Shown: positions 46,974 to 53,468 of the stretch, piece by piece
Position numbering within the stretch: position 1 is the stretch's first letter
Layout of the letters: every line of letters begins with the position of its first letter
Source: Candidatus Aalborgicola defluviihabitans
GTDB lineage: Bacteria > Pseudomonadota > Gammaproteobacteria > Burkholderiales > Burkholderiaceae_C
Reading direction: 5' to 3'
DNA length: 64,000 nucleotides
Assembly (NCBI GenBank): GCA_016705575.1
Contig: JADIXX010000001.1
Location: 1,079,501 to 1,143,500, forward strand
Translations under genes and position numbers: made by a program
Notes under the pieces: generated by a model
Told to the model about the DNA's origin: nothing
Seen by the model: the letters and a program-made list of their open reading frames with translations, nothing else
The model's database searches: none

Positions 46974-48845
46974 TTACAGGCTCCAGTTCAGGGACACAAA
47001 CACGTTGCGCCCCGGCATGGAGAAGCCATTGGCCAGCATGTACTGGGCATCCGTCAGGTTGTTGGCCCGTGCCAGCACCGACAGGTCTTTACGCAGTTTC
47101 CAGTTGGCGCCGATGTTGAGCAGGGTGTAGCCCGGCAACAGGTCGCGGCCACTGAAGGACAGGTTGTTGTCCTCGCGGTCACCCGAGAGGCGCAACTCGC
47201 CAAACACGCTCACATCACCCAAACGCTGGGTGACGCGGGCGTTGAGCATGTTGCGTGCAATGCGCACCAAGCGCAGGTCGTTCGAGGCAGCGCTGGTGGA
47301 GTACGAACGCGGATCGGCGTAGTCATACGACAGCGAATAGCTGGTGTCGCCCGACTGCACGTCAGCACTCAGGGTGACGCCGCGCAACACCGCCAACGAA
47401 CTCTGCACATTGGTGGTGGGAACAATGAAACCGTGGATGTCGTTGTTGTAGACCACAGCGCCCAGGGACACATTGCCCTGGTGGTACTTCAGCCCCAGCT
47501 CGGTGGCACGGTTGCGCTGTGGCTGCAATGCCGGGTTGCCAAAGCCGGGGTAGTACAACTGGTTAAAAGTGGGCGCCTGAAAACTGGTGCCCACACTGGC
47601 CACGGCGCGCAGTGCGTCGGTCACGCGGTAGCCGCCCGACAACGACCAGTTGTTGAAGTTGCCAAACTGCGAGTTGTCGTCATTGCGGGCCACCACCAGT
47701 GCGTTCCACTGTGTACGATTGAGGGCGTAGGACGCCAGGGCGCTGCGCAGGTCGCGGCTGGTTATGGTGTAGGCGGTGCTGCTGTCCACCGTTTCGTTGC
47801 GGTTTTCCAGTATCAGCGACAGCACATCCTTGCCCAACGTAATATCGTTCTGCCAGGTGGCTTGGCGACGGCTGGTGTTGAACTGGGTGGAGCCACCCGC
47901 TGCTCCGTCGCTGATGCGAAAGTAATCGCCCAGCGACTGGTCCACACTATTGCCCAAGGTCACGGTGGAGCGCCAATTCTGCAGCCACTGCGCATTCCAC
48001 TGCAGGGTGGCATGGTTCAGGCCCGACTTGGCGCGTGCATCGGTGGTGAACTTGCTCAGGTTCAGGGGGTTGGGAAAGGGTGTGGAGTCGAGCAGGTAGT
48101 TGGTGTCGCTGTGCAGCACGCTCAATGAGAGCGCGTGTTCGCGGTTGATGCGCGCAGTGATTTTTGCGTCCACACTGGTGGCCTCAAAGCCGTCGTCATC
48201 GGGGTTGTAGCTGCCAGAAGCGGGGATAGACACCGCGCTGATGCCGCTGGCCTTCTCGCGCGACACACCCAGGCTGTAGCCCATGGCGCCGCTGGTGCCA
48301 CGCACGGACGCACCGGCTTGCTGCTGACCGTCCGTGCCCACACCGATGTTGGTAGAGGCTTCCAAGCCTTGACTGGCCTGGCGGGTAAAAATCTGGATCA
48401 CACCACCCACGGCATCAGGGCCATAAAGGGCCGACGCGGCACCACGCAAAATTTCAATACGCTCAATGCGATCCAGCGGCATGTTCTCAAGGGATGCGCC
48501 ACCCGAGGTGGCCGAGCCCACCCGCACACCATCCACCAACACAATGGTCTGGGAGGTGACGGCACCGCGCAGGAAGATGCTGGTATTAGAGCGGTAGCTG
48601 CCGCTGGACACGATCTGAACACCAGCCTGTTGGGCCAGCACATCGCGCAGCGAAGACTGGCCAGCCAGATCCAGTGTGGCGCGGTCAATGATGGAAACAT
48701 CGGCAATGACGTCGGTCACCGGAGTGGCCACTCGGGAGGCAGTAATGACCTGATCCTGTAGTTGCAGTTGGGCGTGGGCGGACAGCGCAGTGCCCAGCGC
48801 CAGAGACAGCGTGGCAAAGCGCGCACGTGAAGTGCAGTTTTTCAT
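46974..48845 (-). CDS. btuB: TonB-dependent vitamin B12 outer-membrane receptor
   Basis: 623 residues from MKNCTSRARFATLSLALG; AAAGGAG precedes the ATG. Signal peptide cut near AHA-Q; TonB box-like DQVITASR; plug domain SSLRDVLAQQAGVQIVSSGS, VLVDGVRVGSA, IERIEILRGAASALYGPDAV; then a beta-barrel ending in an aromatic residue pattern VFVSLNWSL. Imports cobalamin with TonB energy. First gene of the operon, directly under the riboswitch. Confidence 0.93.
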   Translation of the reverse strand: MKNCTSRARFATLSLALGTALSAHAQLQLQDQVITASRVATPVTDVIADVSIIDRATLDLAGQSSLRDVLAQQAGVQIVSSGSYRSNTSIFLRGAVTSQTIVLVDGVRVGSATSGGASLENMPLDRIERIEILRGAASALYGPDAVGGVIQIFTRQASQGLEASTNIGVGTDGQQQAGASVRGTSGAMGYSLGVSREKASGISAVSIPASGSYNPDDDGFEATSVDAKITARINREHALSLSVLHSDTNYLLDSTPFPNPLNLSKFTTDARAKSGLNHATLQWNAQWLQNWRSTVTLGNSVDQSLGDYFRISDGAAGGSTQFNTSRRQATWQNDITLGKDVLSLILENRNETVDSSTAYTITSRDLRSALASYALNRTQWNALVVARNDDNSQFGNFNNWSLSGGYRVTDALRAVASVGTSFQAPTFNQLYYPGFGNPALQPQRNRATELGLKYHQGNVSLGAVVYNNDIHGFIVPTTNVQSSLAVLRGVTLSADVQSGDTSYSLSYDYADPRSYSTSAASNDLRLVRIARNMLNARVTQRLGDVSVFGELRLSGDREDNNLSFSGRDLLPGYTLLNIGANWKLRKDLSVLARANNLTDAQYMLANGFSMPGRNVFVSLNWSL

Positions 48846-48934
48846 ATAAAGGAGACCATCAACAAGAGTGCCCTCACCGTCTTCCCCGACAGCGCATGGG
48901 CGTAACGGTTGCACGACCAGGCGTGCAACCACCG

Positions 48935-49130
48935 TGTTGGCCGGTATCCGGGCTGGTGGAGCAACTCCCATCGCCTTCCCAGACGCTTGTTCAAGGCATC
49001 CAGTGGCTGTTGATGGGAGCGGAATCGCGGGGATTCGTCCACTTACCGTTGCGGGGGCAGCGCAGGTTAGGTTTGCCAAGCTTGGCTTACCCTCCTGCTT
49101 CCCGTTGAACTGCGGCGTGTGAACCACGCC
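48935..49130 (-). ncRNA. cobalamin riboswitch
   Basis: In the btuB leader, minus strand, in the order of the cobalamin class: GGTTCACACGCC, GGGAAGCAGGAGGGT, the core CTGCCCCCGCAACGGTAAG, the B12 box GCCACTGGATG (about 48997-49007), GGGAAGGCGATGGG and GCCCGGATACCGGCC at the end. About 90 bases before the btuB ATG. Should shut down btuB and the following eleven genes when adenosylcobalamin is plentiful. Confidence 0.92.
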
Positions 49131-49192
49131 GCGAGAACCAACGGCGCGATTTTACGTCAGTTTGTTGGCACAAACCCTACAATGGACAGTCT

Positions 49193-49420
49193 ATGGCGAA
49201 CCAGAACCACATCGATCAAATTGCCGAGCGCGTTGAACGCCTGCTGTTGCGTTACGGTGAACTGCAGCGCACCAACGCCTTGCTCACCGATCAGGTGGAG
49301 GCGTTAACGCATGAACGCGACTCCCTCAAATCCCGCCTCAATGCGGCGCGCGCCCGGGTGGACTCGCTGTTGGACCGACTCCCGCAAACGGATGCCGCAG
49401 TGCAAAAAGATCCATCATGA
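49193..49420 (+). CDS. small coiled-coil protein, ZapB-like (TIGR02449 type)
   Basis: 75 residues, almost wholly coiled coil: MANQNHIDQIAERVERLLLR then heptads through RVDSLLDRLP. This family sits before zapA in many beta- and gammaproteobacteria and is presumed to help Z-ring assembly. Its TGA overlaps the ATG of zapA. Confidence 0.8.
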   Translation: MANQNHIDQIAERVERLLLRYGELQRTNALLTDQVEALTHERDSLKSRLNAARARVDSLLDRLPQTDAAVQKDPS

Positions 49421-49752
49421 AACAGCTTGAAGTCCAAATCATGGGGCAGACCTATTTGCTGGGTTGTCCAGAAGGTGGCGATTCCCGCCTGCTCGAAGCG
49501 GTGGAACGCGTGGACACCGCCATGTGCAAAATCCGCGACGCCGGCAAGGTACGTGCCCGCGATCGCATTGCGGTGCTGGCAGCGCTGAACCTGGCCTTTG
49601 ATGTGCCCGATCGCGCCAATACCGCCTCCAGTGCGCCAGCCCCATCCGCAGACGGCACCGCCGCCGAACACTCGACCGACTCCAACGTGCTGTTGGTCTC
49701 CTTGCTGGAGCGCTTGGACCAGGCTTTGGGTGAAGACGGCCGCCTGCTGTAG
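49417..49752 (+). CDS. zapA: cell division protein ZapA
   Basis: 111 residues. Starts KQLEVQIMGQTYLLGCPEGG, with the family's VDTAMCKIRDAGKVRARDRI and AVLAALNLAFDV, then a linker and a C-terminal helix. Promotes FtsZ bundling at midcell. Followed, as in many proteobacteria, by 6S RNA. Confidence 0.9.
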   Translation: MKQLEVQIMGQTYLLGCPEGGDSRLLEAVERVDTAMCKIRDAGKVRARDRIAVLAALNLAFDVPDRANTASSAPAPSADGTAAEHSTDSNVLLVSLLERLDQALGEDGRLL

Positions 49753-49793
49753 GCTTTACACATTCTGCGGTGAAACACCACTGGTGGAAGGTC

Positions 49794-49799
49794 TACAAT
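49794..49799 (+). promoter_or_regulatory. -10 element of the 6S RNA promoter
   Basis: TACAAT seven to eight bases before the predicted 5' end of 6S RNA. No strong -35 at 17 bases (TGAAAC). Confidence 0.5.
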
Positions 49800-49805
49800 C
49801 TTCCT

Positions 49806-49980
49806 TGTCTGCAAGACTGCCGGGCTTTATATTTCTTGAACCAATGCTCATTGAGCCCGGGCTTGGAATATTGCCCTGCTAGCGTGATCATCTCGCGTTA
49901 GATGAACCCAAAGCTTGCGCTGACCTCGCCCACCTGAACCCCGGTTCAGGATGCCGGTCCGGTGGTACTTGCAGACACTT
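49806..49980 (+). ncRNA. ssrS: 6S RNA
   Basis: About 175 bases, directly after zapA. The ends pair: GTCTGCAAG (49807-49815) with CTTGCAGAC (49968-49976), closing a long hairpin with a central bubble as in 6S RNA. The 3' half has CACCTGAACCCCGGTTCAGG, matching the conserved TTGAACC...GGTTCAAGG part of known 6S RNAs. It binds sigma-70 RNA polymerase in stationary phase. Confidence 0.85.
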
Positions 49981-49984
49981 TTCA

Positions 49985-50135
49985 ATGAAGTCAACAACCA
50001 AGCGAATCTTCGCATTAATTTGTTGCACAACCCGTAGCTATGGGGCAATTGTTCGCTGCACAAAAATGCACAACGGATGCAGCGCGCCGTCACGCACGCC
50101 CACCACATCATCCAGATCGACAGTAGTGCACTTGC
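49985..50135 (-). pseudogene. possible LysR-type regulator C-terminal remnant
   Basis: On the minus strand one frame reads VRDGALHPLCIFVQRTIAP, a stop, then LRVVQQINAKIRLVVDFI, which resembles the end of LysR effector domains (RDG-LHP ... VRVFVDF). Short, stop-broken and uncertain. Confidence 0.3.
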
Positions 50136-50463
50136 TCTCAATAACTCACGACGGTACCAGCCAGACCGGAAAGATGACCATGAGCGTCATCGCGGCCGTG
50201 GCAGAGTTCGAGCGCGACTTGCTGATTGAACGGACCCAAGCTGGACTTGCGCGCGCTAGGTCCGACGGCAAGGCATTCGGGAGACCCAGAACGTTGAACC
50301 AGTTGCAAACGCTGGCGGTTCAACAACGCCTTGCCTCCGGCACTTCCATTGCATCTCTACCAAAGGCGCTTGGGACAAGCAGACAAACGGCAATGCGCTG
50401 TTCCGCGCAAATGACGTCGTACACACGCGGTTGGCCAAGACGGCAACAGCATTCTATGGACTA
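50135..50463 (+). pseudogene. site-specific recombinase (resolvase/invertase) remnant
   Basis: The C-terminal half of a serine recombinase is readable: GKMTMSVIAAVAEFERDLLI, ERTQAGLARARSDGKAFGRP and a Hin-like helix-turn-helix region RLASGTSIASLPKALGTSRQ. The catalytic N-terminus with its serine is degraded or absent. Marks past mobile-element activity just 3' of 6S RNA. Confidence 0.75.
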
Positions 50464-50504
50464 AGGCCTACGGCCTTTACGGGTGTGCCATTGCCTAAAA
50501 GGCA

Positions 50505-50708
50505 TCAGAGCCTGTATCCGAAAATTCTGGCCGGCAAGAAGAGAATTGCTTTGATGAGTGCAAAAGCGGCTCCCATGGCTAAACCCACCAAAATCAGTGG
50601 GAGTGAGATGAGCCAGACCAAAGGCCACAGCACCAAGGCCAACAGCGCAAGTGGCCAACTCACGGTCAACAAAATGGACCAGGCCACCAGAATCAGAAGT
50701 ACTTTCAT
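50505..50708 (-). CDS. small two-helix membrane protein
   Basis: 67 residues from MKVLLILVAWSILLTVSWPL, two long hydrophobic segments and the C-terminal ARIFGYRL. The longer in-frame start is unlikely. No known function. Confidence 0.6.
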   Translation of the reverse strand: MKVLLILVAWSILLTVSWPLALLALVLWPLVWLISLPLILVGLAMGAAFALIKAILFLPARIFGYRL

Positions 50709-50727
50709 CGCCGCTTCTCCCAAAACC

Positions 50728-50919
50728 TTAGATGCGACGACCGACGATGGTGACCGTTTCCAAGACTGCCACATTGAGAGCTTGGGTACTGTGCGTCAAG
50801 GCCGCTTCTTTGGCAACGCTGTCGAACTTCATGAGCATGCTGCCGTTGACGACAACCGCCATCAACACGGCAAAACTGAAACTGACCAAGCGGGTTGTGC
50901 GATTTGAGGCTGTGTACAT
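50728..50919 (-). CDS. short exported or membrane-anchored protein
   Basis: 63 residues, MYTASNRTTRLVSFSFAVLM start with GGAGAG upstream. One hydrophobic segment (~12-28). Unknown function; runs into the preceding small membrane protein gene 19 bases later. Confidence 0.5.
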   Translation of the reverse strand: MYTASNRTTRLVSFSFAVLMAVVVNGSMLMKFDSVAKEAALTHSTQALNVAVLETVTIVGRRI

Positions 50920-51145
50920 TTTGATCTCTCCAAATTCGGACCACTGCAGCCCGTTGAAGAGAATGTATTTCAGCAAGTCTTTCAACGCACGCGCTATGTG
51001 ATGAACTGCGATTGGGTGTGACACGTAGGGTAAATACTGCGATAGGCGGTTTGACCGCTGAGGAAAAACCACGTGGGCCATCCATAGGCATCGGTATCCA
51101 TCTTGCCAATCTGGCCCTCAGCACTTGGGTTTAAGATAAATCCCA

Positions 51146-51676
51146 ATGTGCAGCCACTACCAATCACTCAAGGAACAAGACCGCTACTGGCGTCACTTTG
51201 GGGTTGAACCTGCGCCACAGCCAGGACACTACGATATGTGGCCCGGCTATGTGGGCACCATGATCCGTGCGCACCCCCAAGCGGGTGTAGGAGACGAGGC
51301 GGTCCCCGCCGCAGAAGCCATCAATGGCTTGTTTGGTTTGGTGCCGCACTGGGCCACCGACACAACGATCACCAAGAGCACCTACAACGCCCGAAGCGAG
51401 ACCGCCGCGCACAAGCCCAGTTTCCGGGATGCCTACCAGCGGGGCCAACGCTGCATCGTACCGGCCGATGCCATCTTTGAGCCAGACTGGAGAAGTGGCA
51501 AGGCAGTTTCAACGAGAATCGAATCGAACGATGGTGCCCCCCTGATCCTGCCCCCAGATCGCTACCAGGACTGGCTTGGTTTGACGAGCGATATCAACAA
51601 CTTCCTGGTGCCGTATCCGGCTGAACGCTTGCATGCAACGGTGCCGGTACCCGTGCAAGGCACACTGCTGGCATGA
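51146..51676 (+). CDS. SRAP (YedK/HMCES) family protein with internal deletion
   Basis: 176 residues against about 220-230 in the family. Cys2 (MCSHY), the asparagine in TYNARSET and the glutamate in IFEPDW are present, as in proteins that crosslink to abasic sites in single-stranded DNA. Between ESNDGAP and LILPPDRYQDWL about 50 residues are missing; they normally contain the catalytic histidine. The frame is kept and the gene is coupled (ATGA) to the phosphatase. Either altered in function or decaying. Confidence 0.8.
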   Translation: MCSHYQSLKEQDRYWRHFGVEPAPQPGHYDMWPGYVGTMIRAHPQAGVGDEAVPAAEAINGLFGLVPHWATDTTITKSTYNARSETAAHKPSFRDAYQRGQRCIVPADAIFEPDWRSGKAVSTRIESNDGAPLILPPDRYQDWLGLTSDINNFLVPYPAERLHATVPVPVQGTLLA

Positions 51677-52164
51677 AAACCTATTCAATTCTGTTCGTGT
51701 GCATGGGCAATATTTGCAGAAGCCCGACCGCCCACGGGGTGTTTCGCCATAGGGTGCACCAACAAGGCTGGCAGGACTGGGTGCAGGTCGACTCTGCGGC
51801 AACCCACAACTACCACCCCGATAGCCCAGCAGACCCCCGATCCCAGGAACATGCAGCCAAACGGGGCTATGACCTGACGGACCTCAGAGCCCGCCAGATC
51901 CAGGACGCTGACTTTGAAACATTCGATCTAATCCTTGCGATGGACTGGGACAACCTGGCGTTGATCCAGGAACAGTGCCCGCCACAGTACCTAGGCAAGG
52001 TGAGGCGATTGACGGAGTTCTGTGTGACGAACACCAGTGCCGTAGTCCCGGATCCGTACTACGGCGGGGACCATGGGTTCGAACAGGTACTTGATTTGGT
52101 AGAGGATGCGTGCGATGGCTTGATTGAGCATGTAAGGCGAAGCTACCCAAAAAACGACATCTGA
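51673..52164 (+). CDS. low-molecular-weight protein tyrosine phosphatase
   Basis: 163 residues. P-loop FVCMGNICRSPTAHGVFRHR (Cys at ~10, Arg at ~16) and the general acid in VPDPYYGG near residue 125 are intact. Dephosphorylates phosphotyrosine or small phosphoesters. It overlaps the SRAP gene by four bases, an odd pairing that may be accidental. Confidence 0.9.
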   Translation: MKTYSILFVCMGNICRSPTAHGVFRHRVHQQGWQDWVQVDSAATHNYHPDSPADPRSQEHAAKRGYDLTDLRARQIQDADFETFDLILAMDWDNLALIQEQCPPQYLGKVRRLTEFCVTNTSAVVPDPYYGGDHGFEQVLDLVEDACDGLIEHVRRSYPKNDI

Positions 52165-52268
52165 AGAGCCTGAGTTCTGGGGCATATTCGATTGGCGCCA
52201 ACAAGCATTTGTACTTTGAGGACATGGCAACCGGAGCGCATTTGAACAATTTGCAGTCTTCTAATATA

Positions 52269-52284
52269 CTGTACGTATGAACAG
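52269..52284. promoter_or_regulatory. LexA (SOS) box
   Basis: CTGTACGTATGAACAG fits CTGT-N8-ACAG exactly, with flanking TA/TA extending the palindrome. It is about 35-55 bases before the umuD-like remnant and should place the genes downstream under SOS control. Confidence 0.8.
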
Positions 52285-52315
52285 TATTGATTTATGCCCG
52301 TGACTTGTCGCCATT

Positions 52316-52662
52316 TTGGAGGTGCCGCTGCCGGCCCTGATCCTGCGAAACCGCATCAACGCCGGCTTTCCCTCGCCGGCCGAAGACTTGGGGACGCAGC
52401 CTATCCAGCTCAAGGGGGCCAATCTGACACCCTCTGCCATTGTTCCCAAGGCCGACAGCTGGATCTGGAAGCTGAGGACACAGCTGAGGTAATTCACTTG
52501 ATGACTGCGCTGGACGGTATCAACCTGCGTTACGGTCGCGCGACTATGAAAATGGCCAGTGCCGGCCTCTCAGGCGATCGCAGAATTTAGTCTATGAAGC
52601 AGTTGCGCCGCACGCCTGCCTACGCCACCTGTATTGCCGACATACCGGTGGCCAGATCATGA
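52316..52662 (+). pseudogene. collapsed umuDC operon (UmuD start joined to UmuC end)
   Basis: One frame reads NRINAGFPSPAEDLGTQPIQL, the N-terminal part of UmuD. About 80 bases later another frame reads LMTALDGINLRYGRATMKMA, SAGLSGDRRI, a stop where Trp is expected (TAG 52588), then SMKQLRRTPAYATCIADIPV, the UmuC C-terminus. Some 1.5 kb in between is gone. The UmuC stop still overlaps the ATG of the next gene (ATGA), showing the ancestral operon order. Confidence 0.82.
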
Positions 52663-53468
52663 CCCCCACGCCATCGATGATCAACGGCATGGCGTTGGGT
52701 CGACACCATGCCCGGCGATTGCGCGATCTTTATCGCTCGGCGGGATGGCCCAGCCAAGACAGCGTGGAAGTTGAGCTCCTGGCGGCGGGCCTGCTGGAGC
52801 GGATGACCGAGCCGAGTGGCCACCATACGGTGCGACTGACCGATCAAGGTATCGCCTACCTGGCCCAGGCCTTTCATAAGAACCGCCAGGCCCGATCCCG
52901 CCATGAAGCCCTGGTAGAGTTGGTGGCCCAGGCCATGCAGCGCGATGGCCGCATTGTTTGGACGGGCTTGAGTCTGCGCGCCAGGTTGCCGACCGAGCCC
53001 GACGCGCCCAACCGTTGGAAGATGTGCATGCCCGATGTCTTCTCCATCCGCAATACGACGGTGGCAGCCTACCTGGAGCCCATCGTCCACGAGATCAAAG
53101 TCAACCGCTCAGACTTGCTCGGCGACCTCAAGTCTGAGGACAAGCGCGCGGCCTATCTGGATGCAGGCGGCCAATGCTGGTATGTGCTGGGGTGCGACGC
53201 CAAAGGTCGCCCTATCGGGGAAGAACATGAGATTCCACAGGCGTGCGGCGTCATGATTGCCGAAGGTGATCGTCTGCGCGTGGCGCGCAATGCTCCCAAG
53301 CGATCCATCCCCGATTTGCCATTTGCCATGTGGATGGCGCTTGCCAAAGCGACACCAATGCCGTCGGCCAACGCACTTTCGTCGGAAGATCCCAGCCAAT
53401 CGGTGCTGCTGGAAAACGCACCGCCAACCGAGCCAAGCCAAATCACAAAGCTAAGCGGCGATGAGTGA
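52659..53468 (+). CDS. PD-(D/E)xK nuclease-like protein, MmcB-like
   Basis: 269 residues. The nuclease core is CMPDVFSIRNTTVAAYLEPI then VHEIKVNRSDLLGDLKSEDK (residues ~128-170): Asp of PDVF and E-I-K give the PD-(D/E)xK triad, and the following helix resembles MmcB DNA-repair proteins. The N-terminal 90 residues look like a winged helix (LRDLYRSAGW...LTDQGIAYLA). Start overlaps the umuC remnant stop; its end overlaps the helicase gene. Probably SOS-induced. Confidence 0.7.
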   Translation: MTPTPSMINGMALGRHHARRLRDLYRSAGWPSQDSVEVELLAAGLLERMTEPSGHHTVRLTDQGIAYLAQAFHKNRQARSRHEALVELVAQAMQRDGRIVWTGLSLRARLPTEPDAPNRWKMCMPDVFSIRNTTVAAYLEPIVHEIKVNRSDLLGDLKSEDKRAAYLDAGGQCWYVLGCDAKGRPIGEEHEIPQACGVMIAEGDRLRVARNAPKRSIPDLPFAMWMALAKATPMPSANALSSEDPSQSVLLENAPPTEPSQITKLSGDE

